Shown: positions 44,732 through 56,216, counted from the stretch's first letter. The stretch: DNA of 64,000 nt from Nannochloris sp. 'desiccata' (GCA_019044685.2 JAGTXX020000003.1:806001-870000); one strand, 5' to 3'. The notes: generated from the letters alone by a model not told the origin. Made by a program: numbers and translations.

Positions 44732-45697
44732 TCAAATTTTCATCTCCTTCAAGATTTCAAAATGCATCTTTAAAGAAGGTTCTTGACCTCCAAAATACTT
44801 TATAACTTCTACAGGTATGCCATAACGTTGACATAGTTCCACCATACGATCTTTCTCAGCTTTCAAAAAGAATCTGCGCGCGTCCTCCCACTGTCAAGGA
44901 GTACCATGAAGAATAATTCTCAACTTGGTATTCCCGCCACCAGTGCTGCACCAAGTGCTGAGCTGGGAAAACACTTCAGGATCTGCGAGATAACCTCCAG
45001 GTCTGTTGAGGCCAACATCTAAATAATGAAAATGGCGTAGACTGCGCAATAAAGGGGCAGAACGAGGGGTTGTTGTGGCACTGTCCTGAGCTGTCGATGA
45101 AAATGCTGCAACTTCAGCAAGAAGCTGGGGAAAAAAAGTAGGAAAAATTGGGACATGAGATGCTTTACACCATATGAAGTAGTGTAAATATGAGTATGAA
45201 CTCACCTGATTTAGCACTATGCCTCCTTTAGAAAAGCCAATGACATCAATAGCTGGGAGAGTGGTGGTGATTGCGGTAGCTGCCGCCTGTGTAGCTGTTG
45301 CTGCTTTGGGGGTTAAATCCAATAATCTAAACATAGTATCTTGCTCTAAAAGAGATAGTAGTTGATCTGAGGCTCTAAAACAGGGCCCATTATACCTTAG
45401 AGGCTCTCCAGTCGGGGTTAATTCGGGGAGGAAAGTTTCATAGACGGCGGCGGTGGATGCTTGAAATCGAGTGGGAGAAATGACAACAATAGTACTCTTC
45501 TGGGATATTTCCCCGTATTTTTTGGCTAGGATGTTGCAAATGTTGACTGGGTCTTGCAACTGGACAATTTCAGTGGAAATACTGAGCTCTGTTATACGGT
45601 CTCCCACAAAGAAAATCACTAAATGTTCTGCAGACCTTGTTAAAGTACAAAGTGCATTAGCGCCGTGCACGCCCTTTTTGACAATTACTGAAGCCAT
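44732..45697 (-). CDS. C2orf69/UPF0565-family protein with an in-frame TGA
   Basis: Exons 45697-45206 and 45124-44732 join in phase 0 (81-base intron, GTGAGT/CAG). The UPF0565 hallmarks are there: LVIFFVGD, the serine-hydrolase-like elbow VIGFSKGGIVLNQ, and YLDVGLNRPGGYL with LRIILHGTP. Immediately after HGTP comes TGA at 44896-44894, but the same frame continues as QWEDARRFFLKAEKDRM, GIPVEVIKYFGG and ends SLKMHFEILKEMKI before a second TGA at 44732. This downstream part aligns with the family C-terminus, so the TGA interrupts a normal protein of about 294 positions. Human C2orf69 is a mitochondrial or secreted protein. The start at 45697 is the Met nearest the conserved region; a further 5' exon ending at 45846 (GTAAGT) is possible. 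Confidence 0.8.
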
Positions 45698-46168
45698 TGT
45701 GACCACAGAAATGCAACTGCTATATTCACAAAGTCCTCGAATGGGATTATACCTTGCCACCCAGCTTTCTTCAATTAGATACTGTCTAATACAGGATGTA
45801 TAGCTGTGTCTGTGCGGCGGTTTGGTCGGAGGGCGACCCACTTACCGACATCGTTGAAATACGCGAAACCTATGTAGTCCCAACAGAAGTAAAATTTGGC
45901 GGCCTCGGCCGATGTTCTCAGTAGCAGAAGCAGCCCCCGCCTTCCTCAAATTTGCATTTTACTGAAAGGAATTTTTATTGATTCTCTATGTAAGATTACA
46001 CTGAAATGCTGAGATCCAAATAAAAGAATAAGAAGAGGGAAGAGCAGCAAGAAATAAAATCATACAATCTGCTGTTCTAATTTTCTCTACGTCATTAGAT
46101 GCTGCTATCCAGCTCGCCGACTTCCTACATTTTCAATACAAAATACAACTCTACAGGAGAAGACATTG
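45698..46168. other. Intergenic upstream of the C2orf69-like gene
   Basis: About 470 bases. A good GTAAGT donor on the minus strand at 45845-45840 follows a short open stretch and may mark a 5' exon of the C2orf69-like gene, which I could not join in frame. Nothing else recognised. Confidence 0.4.
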
Positions 46169-46840
46169 TCACCAGTTTCGTATCGTCCAAGTCACTAAAG
46201 ACCGTTTCGGGCAAATCCTTAGCCCAGCTAGATTTTCCGCTAAGAAATTCCATTCCACCAAGGATCGCAGCGTTTTTTCGCCCAGCGCATTTTGCAGTTT
46301 GTCAAAGGAAACGGCATGCCTGTGCTCCTTTGCAAGAGCAATTTCCCTCGACACAGTTTTGTAATCCTCTTTCGTCCACGCTGATGGGGACCGACTGCCG
46401 CCAGTTCTTGAAAATCCTTCAGGCCAGAGACCTCTCTGCATCGCATCTTCAGGGTCCATGCCTATCCATTTCAAACCCTCTTCCCAGCTCCCTTCAATTT
46501 TAGCATACCTTGCGCAACGTTCAAGCAATCCAATGTTCCCACCACATACTTCATACACCCGAGGCCACATGTCAATCTGCTAGCCATCTTTTGTCGTATC
46601 AAAGAAAGACGGTGGTGCCTTCTTACAGTGCATGCGACTCTCGATATATTCCTTAGCTTCGTCGATCCAAGTCTCCAATTTCTTGAGTGACGTATTGCTT
46701 GGTGTGATAACCCTCTGCAAGGCAAATGGAATTTTAAAGAAAAAGAAAGTATCAGGTTGATCCAGATGCAGCCGAGGCCTTGACACGAAGACGAGGTCGC
46801 AAAACACCAGCCAAACAGACCTCCTTCCCACCAGGTGCAT
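46169..46840 (-). pseudogene. Remnant of a P-loop ATPase-like gene, interrupted by one in-frame TAG
   Basis: Two open stretches in the same frame, 46840-46580 and 46576-46169, are separated by a single TAG (46579-46577). The sequence after the stop, MWPRVYEVCGGNIGLLERCA, resembles the GGN-x-x-LL helix after the ATPase core of STAND/archaeal-type P-loop ATPases, followed by a winged-helix-like tail (ALGEKTLRSLVEWNFLAENL). No Walker A was found upstream, so the N-terminus is missing or in unlocated exons. A polypyrimidine stretch ending CAG near 46708 could be an intron end. Family assignment is weak. It may be a decayed gene or a multi-exon gene with a splice I cannot resolve. Confidence 0.35.
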
Positions 46841-47382
46841 GGTTCTTGACGCGGGATGTACCTCTTAGAACAGCGCTAGGCCTCGATTGAGTAACAAAAA
46901 AAATCCTGCAATCATCTCCAGTGAAGCTTGCAGAGTAGTATTGCCCAAACAGCCGTGACCGGAACCAGCAGGAGCAAAAATGTATTCCGCAGATATAGTT
47001 TAATGTTTCAATGGTGGTCAGAAGGCAAAAAAGGCCCTCTGTCTGAGTGCCTCCTTTTCAAAATCCTTTTATTCGATTGAAGAACCCTAAAAAAAACCCT
47101 AAAACGATGATCTGAGTTTTTTGCAAAGGCCATAAATTCAAGGCCATAAAAAATAATCACACAAAGAGAGGAACGTCACAGATGACGGCAAGATTGTTTA
47201 TATATTATTGGATAGGCTATAAACTTAGGAAAGAGAAGGGTACAAGCGAGCACTACCACCAGTAGCGCTATTTCATAATTTAACTCGGAATTGCCATTTT
47301 TGCCAGTTTGCTGAAAAGTGATAGATTTCCACAAAATTTCATCAGTGTTGTTTGGAATATATTTTTTCGAGACTTCTAGTGG
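46841..47382. other. Intergenic, SLP gene promoter side
   Basis: About 540 bases, AT-rich toward the SLP start. Possible decayed upstream part of the ATPase remnant on the minus strand, not supportable as coding. Confidence 0.4.
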
Positions 47383-48726
47383 ATGGAAAAGATGTCGGCT
47401 GTTTTAACCCAAGTCTCGCGTCAAACCATGTTATCTAGTAGCAAGCCCGCCAGAAAACCCCAGGCTGGGCCATTCGCGGCCAGCGAAAGTGCCTTTTCAA
47501 AGGTTCTTAGTACCCACCGACGCCGCTGCCGGCCCCTGGTGGCCTCGAGCACCCGCAGGTCCCTACTACAGGCAGCGCCATTGACCGTTGTGTGCAGTGC
47601 TGCTGCTAGCCATGGTCGAGGAGACCTCAGAGCCTCTGCTGTCGAAGCTGCCGTGCAATTTGAAATGTCTACCACCATACAAGTAACTAGCATCCAAAAA
47701 GGAAAGGACATCACCGAACCTAGAGCCCCTACAGGCCCTCCTGCCTTTGTCAAGGCGACGGGTAGAATCATCGCCATTGGTGATATTCATGGCGATTTAC
47801 AGAAAGCCTTAGCATGTTTAGAACTGGCCGGTGTTCTTGCAGAAGATGATGGTCACGTTCGTTGGGTTGGTGGAGATACTACAGTCGTTCAGCTCGGAGA
47901 TGTCTTGGACAGAGGCGATTCAGAAATCTCCACCGTCTTGTTACTTCGTGAGCTCGATAAACAAGCACGCAAAGAAGGTGGCGCTGTCTGGATGTTGAAT
48001 GGCAACCATGAAAGTTTAAACGTTGCGGGAGATTTCCGCTATGTGACTCCTGGCGCGTTTTGGGAGTCTGCAATCGCAGCAGGCATGACAGAAACTGAAA
48101 TCGCAAGTGATAGACAAGGTGTACTTCGTGCTCGGTGGCATTTATACCGCCCTGGTGGCCAAATGGCCAGAGAATTAGCAAAGAATCCTACTGTTCTTGT
48201 GGTCAATGATCTTGTATTCGCTCATGGAGGCTTACTTCCTCATCACAACAAGTATGGATTACAGAGAATAAACGATGAAGTAGCGGAATGGATGAACGGT
48301 GCTCATTGCTCTGATGGATCTGCACCTACTCCACCATTTCCTGCCATGGGAGATGCAAACTCAGTTATGTGGAACAGAACTTTTGGTAAAGAAAGAGCAT
48401 CTCCCTATGATCGCTTGCACATGGGATTGCAACTTGATGCTACTCTCCGGCAACTAAATGCTACAGCCATGGTGGTGGGTCATACCCCACAAATGGGTGG
48501 CCTTAATACTGAATGCAATGGCCGTGTGTGGAGAGTAGATGTGGGTATGTCTTCCGGTGTTTTAAACGCTGAACCACAAGTGCTCGAATTTTCTAGAAAT
48601 GCCGAAGGCAAATTGATGGCGAGGATGCTATGTGCTCGTAGCACTGGTAGGATAGAAGAAAGCACGTTTGTGTATGAGCCCGAGCAGCCAAAGAATGCTG
48701 CTGGAGCGACTGCGCCAGCTGCGTAG
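47383..48726 (+). CDS. Shewanella-like PPP-family phosphatase, plastid-targeted (SLP1-type)
   Basis: A 447-codon single frame. The leader (about 95 residues, Ser/Arg/Ala-rich, few acids until late) looks like a plastid transit peptide. The metallophosphatase motifs are in order: GDIHGD (about 133), GDVLDRGD, NGNHE, FAHGGLLP and VVGHTPQMGG. These supply the Asp, His and Asn ligands for a two-metal site that hydrolyses phosphoesters. Green plants carry a plastidial SLP1 and a mitochondrial-intermembrane SLP2; the leader favours SLP1. An alternative start three codons downstream (MSAVLTQ) is equally possible. No TGTAA was noted close to the stop. Confidence 0.92.
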   Translation: MEKMSAVLTQVSRQTMLSSSKPARKPQAGPFAASESAFSKVLSTHRRRCRPLVASSTRRSLLQAAPLTVVCSAAASHGRGDLRASAVEAAVQFEMSTTIQVTSIQKGKDITEPRAPTGPPAFVKATGRIIAIGDIHGDLQKALACLELAGVLAEDDGHVRWVGGDTTVVQLGDVLDRGDSEISTVLLLRELDKQARKEGGAVWMLNGNHESLNVAGDFRYVTPGAFWESAIAAGMTETEIASDRQGVLRARWHLYRPGGQMARELAKNPTVLVVNDLVFAHGGLLPHHNKYGLQRINDEVAEWMNGAHCSDGSAPTPPFPAMGDANSVMWNRTFGKERASPYDRLHMGLQLDATLRQLNATAMVVGHTPQMGGLNTECNGRVWRVDVGMSSGVLNAEPQVLEFSRNAEGKLMARMLCARSTGRIEESTFVYEPEQPKNAAGATAPAA

Positions 48727-50667
48727 ATTATAAAAAAGAATTTAGTAGCGGGGTTTTTCTTTGTTTTTTGTTTTTTGAATAAACTTTCTACCATGAGAAG
48801 GAAAGTGAGAAACCTGAATCCTTCTTTCCTTGTCCCTGCCTGGCTGCTGAGCTCATCCTGGCTGTTGAGCTTATCGGCACTTAGAAAATGATTTCTTTTG
48901 AGAAAAGAGAACTGAAAAGACAAAATTTGATTTTTTCTTTTTCCAATTTCATATCCTTTCCCCGTCTTTGTTGGTTCAAAGGCCAGCTGTGGTATATAAA
49001 TATAAATTAATTTTATCACCTTGTTTAGTTACTCCTTGTTTAGTTTCTTTCTTCGGCCTTGTCGTAGCACCAGGCTATTAACAACAGATGAAATGCTCTC
49101 TTATCTTCTCTCTCTCTCTCTCACCATTCATTTTCAATGCGGTCAGCCGCACCACGCCCTGTACAAAATTTCGACACCAATCTTTCTCCCGTGTACCATT
49201 ACAATTCTTTTTCCCGGTTTATTTGGTTTTTATGTGCTCCAACGTTGATTGATTCTCTTTCGTTTTTTCCTTCTTTCCATCAAGTTCCTCGTCTTCCGCT
49301 CTTTTTCTTCTTAATGGTAGAGGGCGCGTGAGATTAGCCCGTTTAAACAATTAAATCAGCAGTGAAGTATGTAAAAGTATGATGTATCATGGAAGTGAAT
49401 AATCTCTTACTAAGGTGAAACTGAAAATTGACTCGCGGTGTCGGGGATTCACAGAGTCTTTTCATGCTAGCTTTATTTTTTCTGAGTTTTATTAGCGACT
49501 TTTATGATTATATTTGTTTACAAAACACAAAAGATGGGCGGGGCATCCGTTTTTCCCTTTAAATAAACAAGGAGAGAATTTTAAAAGAAAGAATTCGTCA
49601 AACTTCATTTTCATTTCTGCATTAAAGCCCACCAAAAACACCCAACTCATTGAGAATTTTTTTACAGAGAGGGGGGAAAATTGTTTTGAAAGGACGCAGA
49701 GGGGCAAAGAGAAAACAGAGAGAAAGAGAGAGAGAGAGGATCTTTTTTTGGTGCCGTAATTGAATAATAATATGATTGTATAACACACGTGCCGAAAAGC
49801 GGCACTGCCCACATTATGGGCCATTTCCACTTTTGAAAAAGACAAAAGAAGAGAAACTGCACACAACGGCGCGTGGACAAATCTGAACAGAGTTATTTTC
49901 TCTCTATTTTTCAAAGTATGGGTGAAAAGGGCGAAAAAAAAGGGCAAGGAGAGAGATGGGCGGGGGGGCGGGAGGGGCAAATGCAAAAAGTAGTAAGTAG
50001 AAGAAAAAAACCAAAATTTTTGCACGAGTTGTGGAAAAACGGAGAACCAAAAAACTTTAAAATGCTGGAGAAATAGTGTCAAGAAGTGTTGCGTAGGGGA
50101 GAAGAACAAAAAAGCAGCAAAGCAAAATTAAAGCAAAAAGGAAAAACGGATGTGGGGATTCAGGAGGAAAATTTTTTAACGGAACATAAATTGTTTTTTT
50201 TTTTGCGTTGTTGTGCATAGATAGCAGGGTAAGCGCAAATAACCAAAACTCATGCTGTGCTTGTGCTGTTCCCCCATGACCTGAGAAGGATATGGCCAAC
50301 GGGGAGGGAAAAACTCTTTCAATCAGCGGCTTTGAAAAAGTATGGGAAACAGCAAAAATTAAAAACCCAAAGCGACAGCGGGCAATGTGGCGAAAGTGAA
50401 ATTTCAGTCGCACTTGCAGAAACGAGGAGGGATGGGGAAAGAGGCTAAAAAGAAAGGTTCGTATCGTTTATATGATTATTTTTAATCGTTGCTGGGCAAT
50501 TGCCAATGAGATAGTTGGATGTAATAATAAACCATCGGGGAATTTTCTTTTTGGGAGGAAAAATCTGAATCATTTTTTTGGTGGGAAGAAAGGGGGAAAA
50601 TTGGGCGAAGATTAAAGATAGGATTGAGAAAATATGATTGATTAGACGGGGTGGAAGAACTTTCTAA
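48727..50667. other. Long non-coding stretch
   Basis: About 1.9 kb with strong strand bias: pyrimidine-rich at 48980-49320 and A/G-rich at 49550-50640, including a short GA run near 49720-49738. Open frames here are low-complexity products of this bias. Part may be 3' UTR of the SLP gene and of the DUF506 gene. No RNA gene recognised. Confidence 0.5.
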
Positions 50668-51912
50668 TTAGTTCCAAGTGCTACTGCGTGTCGCTTGTGC
50701 AGCAACAGCCTCTCTAATTCCATTCCAAACAGCTTGACCATGCTGCTGAGCCGCCGCCGCCGCTGTTGAGTTGACGACAGCAGCAAGCTGTTGCCCAACT
50801 TCAGGAGATAAAGATAAGCACACGGCATCATCGTTAGGGGAAGAGCGAGCTTCAGGAGGGGCACCAGGTCCAGTTGCATTCGTGACGGCATCACCACTTG
50901 CACAAGCAACTTCCTCTTCTTCATCAGTTCCCATGCTCCATGAATCGAGTTCTTCCATACCTTCACTGATGGGAGAGGCAGTAGCAGGCTCGACACCAAG
51001 CATAGCAAGCTTTTGAGCCACACTGTTCCCACCGGTGAGCTTTGACACTCTGCCATGGACACCCCCAGCGGCGTTATTAAGAGCTGCTGCGTCCATAGCA
51101 TGCCCAGCATGGGAGACATCTACTTCCTCAGAACGACGAGGTTGCCATTTAGACATCATAGCAGCAGCTTGGCGCCAAGGAGGCACAGGGGTGCCTGTGG
51201 CAGCAAACGCTACGGCCATTTCCGTACACAGTAGCTCAACTGCCTTGGAGAGTCTGTCTGCTGGAGCTACGAGCTCTGCTGGTACCTCTGCAAGGATGCG
51301 GGCGTAACGGGGAGTAGGATGAGCAATCTCAAACTGTTCACGGAAACGAGGGTCCACAAGAACAGTGCAAGGGGAAGTCGAGGAAGTGGCAGTGCTGCTG
51401 TTGGTCAGTGCTGCTGAACCTGCCGCTGTGTTGTTGCTATTGCTGCTGCCAGTAAGGGTCACAGCGAGGAAACTATGGCGGAGATTACGGAGACAATTAC
51501 CACCCCAGCCACCGCCTAGTGCTGTGCGGAGCTTTACAGGGTAGCCAAGCTTGCGCAGAGTATCTGCAAGCTGACCAACAGTGAGATGCTCAGCACCTCG
51601 CTTGGCGACCTCATCTCCCGCAATGCGTACGTGGAGATTAAGCATGTATTCTTGATCAGTCCATGGATCAAGAAGAGTGTGGAGTTTGCGTGCTACATCC
51701 ATTTCAGGAGGGCCAGTCAGAGAGTCAACGATAGAGGGAGGCTCTTCAGCGTCTTCCATTTCAAATAGCAATGAAGGAACTTTACTCATGAGGCGTTGTT
51801 GTTGGCTGGCACTGCCAGAGCGAGCGGCTTCAAAAGCGGCAGGATTGCCAGAAGGAGCTGCCGCACGGTTGTTTTCCTCGGTAAAGGGTACGCGAATAAC
51901 AGGGCGGACCAT
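50668..51912 (-). CDS. DUF506 (PDDEXK-like, plant) protein
   Basis: A 414-codon single frame. Residues about 135-270 match the plant DUF506 domain: CLRNLRHSFLAVTL, VLVDPRFREQFEIAHPTPRY, a helix with PAELVAPADRLSKAVELLCTEM and PPWRQAAAMMSKW. The family is classed in the PDDEXK superfamily by structure prediction, though members such as RXR3/DUF506 regulators have no proven nuclease activity; in plants some members affect root hairs and bind calmodulin. The C-terminal third is Ala/Glu/Ser-rich and disordered. The N-terminus shows no targeting signal. Confidence 0.88.
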   Translation of the reverse strand: MVRPVIRVPFTEENNRAAAPSGNPAAFEAARSGSASQQQRLMSKVPSLLFEMEDAEEPPSIVDSLTGPPEMDVARKLHTLLDPWTDQEYMLNLHVRIAGDEVAKRGAEHLTVGQLADTLRKLGYPVKLRTALGGGWGGNCLRNLRHSFLAVTLTGSSNSNNTAAGSAALTNSSTATSSTSPCTVLVDPRFREQFEIAHPTPRYARILAEVPAELVAPADRLSKAVELLCTEMAVAFAATGTPVPPWRQAAAMMSKWQPRRSEEVDVSHAGHAMDAAALNNAAGGVHGRVSKLTGGNSVAQKLAMLGVEPATASPISEGMEELDSWSMGTDEEEEVACASGDAVTNATGPGAPPEARSSPNDDAVCLSLSPEVGQQLAAVVNSTAAAAAQQHGQAVWNGIREAVAAQATRSSTWN

Positions 51913-52905
51913 TTTTCTAGAAGCTGTGTTGGTAGATCAATTATATACGAATTTGAGGCAAAGGGGCCCAGGAAAAGGGGGAAATCTGCAGAAAGGGTCA
52001 GGTTAGAATACAAGAGATTAGAAATTTGACATTGAGGCAAATGGAAAAGTACAAAGCTGAAAAAGTCAGCGTGCTCGAAAACATGCTGACTCGAGGTCAA
52101 TTTGAACAAAATCCAGGCGGTAGCAGTGTTTGAGATAGCATTGGGGCCAGCACGGCTTGAATATCGCCTAGGCAACGTTTAAGCTAATAGTACGCTGTCG
52201 TTGGGACGTCGGGACGTGCATAATGGCCTGTAGAGCTCAACCCAATGGATGGCCCCATAGTTTAAGCCAATGTCCCACGCCACAGTCTCGTAAGCACGAC
52301 CAGCTCTGCAATCATGTAACCAAGCTTCTCCCTAATCAGCGAGGCGCCGGCCCCAGGGATATTCGAGGAGTTCAACCACAAATCCAAGCAAACACTTCAA
52401 CGTGTTTGAAATGCGGCTTCACTCACCTATTCAAAAGACGCTGCTATTCGCTAAGTCTAGTTTAATAAGTCACAAGTTTTGCGAGGCTGGGAGCCGGAGC
52501 TCTATTTCAGATTTATTGCGGCATAAACTATTGAATAAATGCTAGTAAATTGTCTTAACGCGCTCTTCTGGCACTCGTCTCTCGCGTTAATCGCTACTAA
52601 AATGAAATGTAAAGTATAAAAGCTGAATAAACTGATTTGATAAGTAAATGTTGCTCCGCACCAAAATATCTTGTCACAAATGCGCGAGGGTGTAATGTAA
52701 CGGCTGCTAGACCATGGAGAATCTCTTTTTTCGAGATTCAAAAATCTTTTTGGCTTTTCACCGTCCCTTTTTAGCTTCTTTCTGTGCGCTAAAAATTTTT
52801 CAATGATGTTATCATAGGCCCACCTTGAGCTTGTTTAATTGACTAAAAGAACCAGCCACAGCTGCAAATATTGGAAGCTAGGGCGCCCTTTGCTTGCACA
52901 ACTCA

Positions 52906-52936
<31 letters not shown>

Positions 52937-53011
52937 GTGTCCAAAATTACTTTCTAACATAAAATGTACCTTGAAATTAATTCAACACGATCACTATGTC
53001 ACAAATATATC
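51913..53011. other. Intergenic with a 29-base poly-C tract
   Basis: About 1.1 kb. Contains an uninterrupted run of C at 52906-52934. Short frames (for example 52223-52465 plus) show nothing recognisable. Confidence 0.5.
52906..52934. repeat. Poly-C (poly-G) homopolymer, 29 bases
   Basis: 29 consecutive C on the plus strand, about 80 bases past the TMCO4-like stop. It could form G-quadruplex or i-motif DNA or may reflect assembly-length uncertainty. Confidence 0.9.
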
Positions 53012-55938
53012 TTAACCTCCTGCCATAATTGTAGTTGAGACTTGTAACAACTCCAAAATCTCATCCAGCCGCCCTATATAATCAAAATGTCCATTGACCA
53101 CACTGCTTAGAGAAACATTCTCCACTCCGTCAACCTCAACAGGGGCTAATCCAGCTGCTGGCTTTGCTATCCCTTGCCAAAACATCACATTTAATAACCA
53201 ATCTCCACGAGAATAGCCATTTACGAATCTCCCAGCGACAACTCGACGTGCCATTTTCCACCGCTCTGCCGTTGGAGGGACAGGAGCACCTAATAGGACC
53301 ACATCCTGCACTAAACCCCGTGCTTCACATCTACATAACTCTAATAATGCAGAGAACACAAGGCGGGCCCCCATTGAATGAGCAATCAACGTAACTGGAC
53401 GTCCACCATTGCCACCCGTCATTAAGACGTGTGCCAATAACTTTCCCGCCTTATCTGATCGGTCTATAGCTACTGTCCATGCATTTTCAATTAATAAACC
53501 CGTTGCAGCACCTAAAATAACAGTCGGACCAAGGGCACTCACCAAACCAGCGCCTCCGATGAGCAGATGCTGCATTCCGAGGCGTGCTGCTTGGCCTGCA
53601 GCTCCTTTTGCCAACAACGCTCCCAGGGCAGATTGGAGTGTTTGCAGCTCTGATGTGCACCAAACAAGGGCAAATCTATCTGCAGCGGGTGATGTAACAC
53701 ACGTCCATGGGTTTATAAAGTCTTCAGGGTTGGTTATCCACCCAGAAACTCCAATTACAGTGGAGAGCTTAATTCCTTCGGCTGGGTGAGAGGGGCGGAT
53801 GGGTACTGGTAACAATTTTTCTTTAATCTTATTCGAATCTTTATCATCTTTATTACTAGTGCTAGTGGTATTTCCATTCTTGTCATCAGCAGAGTCAGTG
53901 TTTTTGCTTTTGCCAAACCAACTTTTCCAGGCGGACGACGATGAAGGACCGGCTTCCTTGTTGCTGGAATTTAATGAAGACAATGAACCAGAATGCCGTC
54001 TTCCTTGAATACTCAAGGAACCACTTCCGTTACCACCCAATAAATGGCCAGGATCTGCTCCTCCGCCAGCAGCTCCAGCATTCGTACTATCATCACGTCC
54101 AATGCCGCTGTCGCTCCAACTTTTGTGCATATCTAAAGAAGAAGTAAATGAAGACGACCGCTCCCTAGTAATCGTACTACTATATCCTTGGTCACCAACT
54201 CCTCTCACTTTTTCAGGAGAGGTACTACTGCTGTTATTATTCGTGATTGCCGCCGTGGCCATTGTTTCTTTCAGCTCTAAAAATCCAAAATCCTTCACCT
54301 CTGCTGTTCTATACGCCATTTTACTCCCCGTCGTCGCCGCTCCAGCAGTCGCCATGGTGGTGGTGACAGCAGCAACACCAACTTGTGTTGACATAAACCC
54401 TGCGACAGCACCAGCAGCAGCACTGGCACCTGGCACGATGCCGAGAATAGACCCCACGCCAGCTGCAATCGCAGGGGCAGCAAGGCCACCCGTGACCGCG
54501 AATAACGCACCACCTCCTAAAGCAGCAAGACCTACTTTTAAATACCTATACTTGTCAGCTGATGAATTGTTATCGTTGCCGCTGCGATGCCGGGCGGTGG
54601 TCGGAGCTTTATCACTGCCAAGTAATACCTCTAATGTAGCTAGTTTTCTTTGTGGGACTTGCAGCCAGACACCGACAAGACCAAGAGCAACACGTGCACG
54701 TGCATCATAGTATCGTACACAAGGTGGAGTCCCTTGTCTTCGGAAGAATTTAGGGCTGGCAGGATCGTGGCCGCCTCTTTGAGCATCAGCTTCTGCCTCA
54801 ACAGCTGCGTTGGCTGCTTCGCATGCTGCGACACTTGCACCAATACAGCATTGCAGTAATTCCCATAATGCTGCTACTGCCAAGGGTGAGACGTAGTCGT
54901 CTCTACTAGTCTTCTTCTTCTTCTTATTTTTATTCTCATTTGCACTCGTGGAAGTGGTAGCTCCAGCTGCTATGCTGCCTTCTCCTTCACCTTTAGCATC
55001 GTTACCTTGTTCGGTATCTATCGTTCTGACGACTACCTTTTCGTTCGCCGCACTCAGCTCTTCCATTTGCTTTACCAATGCTGCATATTCTTCGCTCCGT
55101 TGCTTAAAAAGACTGCCTTCATGATTCCCTTGCTGGTGATGTCTAGACTTGGGGCTGGAAAGTTCTTGCAATTCTTGTAACGTCTTGATCGCCTCTCGTG
55201 TTAGAGGAGAGTCTGTGCTAGTCCAGATGTCATCTTCTGAAGGGCCTTGTCTATGTCGTCGTCTCTCTCTCTCTCTTTGTTGTTCTTCTAATTGTCTTTC
55301 CCACTGGGTATCCCTTTCTAGCTCTTCGTCATCATCATCTGAGCTAGATAAAAGACCATCCCACAGCTCATCAGGGACGTTTAATCTCCCTGCGCGCGGG
55401 CTGGCTTCGCCTTCCCCTTTCCGCCGGCGGGCCGGAGCTGGTGCCGGTAATGAGGCTAGTAGGTCTTGGTCTAACACAGCAATGAGGGAACGGACTGCAC
55501 TACGAAACGCAGAACTATCTGAGGATGGGGCTACGATGGGTAAGGCTTTGAGACCTGCCCATTTGAAAGGAGGCAAGCCTAGTTGGAAATAGACTGCGTC
55601 GAGGAGACCACCTGGTAGGACCAAATCTCTGCCCCAAAACGGATCTGGCTCGTCGCTGGAAGGGTCTATCACAGAGTCACGGGCATCCTCAGCTTCTCTG
55701 TAAGGAAAGAATGTTTATTAAACGATGTAAGAGTTGTTAGGAAAGAGCAGCAGGCGAGTTTAAGAATAAAAGAGCAAGCGACTGAGGGGCGGTTGTTGGG
55801 GAACTGAGTTGTAAAAGGTAGGTTAATTCCTTACCCCCATCCTTCTCCGCCGTTATCAGCTTGCGATGCGGTACTATGTAATGCAAGCGTGAACAGTGCG
55901 GCTGCAGAGTAACGCTCTGCTTCTTCAAGCTCTTGCAT
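53012..55938 (-). CDS. TMCO4/DUF726-family membrane alpha/beta-hydrolase
   Basis: Exons 55938-55835 and 55697-53012 join in phase 2 (137-base intron), 929 residues. A central hydrophobic Gly/Ala-rich segment (GLAALGGGALFAVTGGLAAP, then GVGSILGIVPGASAAAG) forms one or two membrane helices. The C-terminal hydrolase domain starts TVIGVSGWI, with LVWCTSELQTLQSALG, the nucleophile elbow LIAHSMGARLV, DVVLLGAP and a closing VNGHFDYI that can supply the catalytic His. Long Ser/Asn/Lys-rich disordered inserts separate the parts. DUF726 proteins are uncharacterised hydrolases; the yeast relative (Mil1) is linked to AP-1 clathrin vesicles. Divergent to the tRNA-binding gene (278 bases). Confidence 0.9.
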
Positions 55939-56216
55939 TTTGTTGTGCTTGAATTCAAGGTTTGGATTTTAAAGGCAGTTTAGTGTTCTAACATGACGCG
56001 AAGCTGAACAACGCAATTCCAGCTGCATTAACCGCGTTGCAAAATGGTGCTGTTAGTTTTATGTTCTCCAAGAGCTTGAAATTTGAAGCTCATTTATTTC
56101 TTCGACAACTGCAATTGCAACTTTGTGATGAGAAAAGCACGCTCAAACAGCAAAATGAGCTAGTTTTTAAATATTGACCAAATTTAGATGAGGTGTCGCG
56201 CCGAGCATTTGTCAAA

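Noticed and set aside
44498..44773. 91-codon plus-strand frame beginning MDPLTQG
   Set aside because: Lies mostly antisense to the conserved C-terminal codons of the C2orf69-like gene and has no recognisable content.
49492..50109. 205-codon minus-strand Phe/Leu-rich frame
   Set aside because: Product of an A/G-rich strand bias; composition is extreme and no domain is seen.
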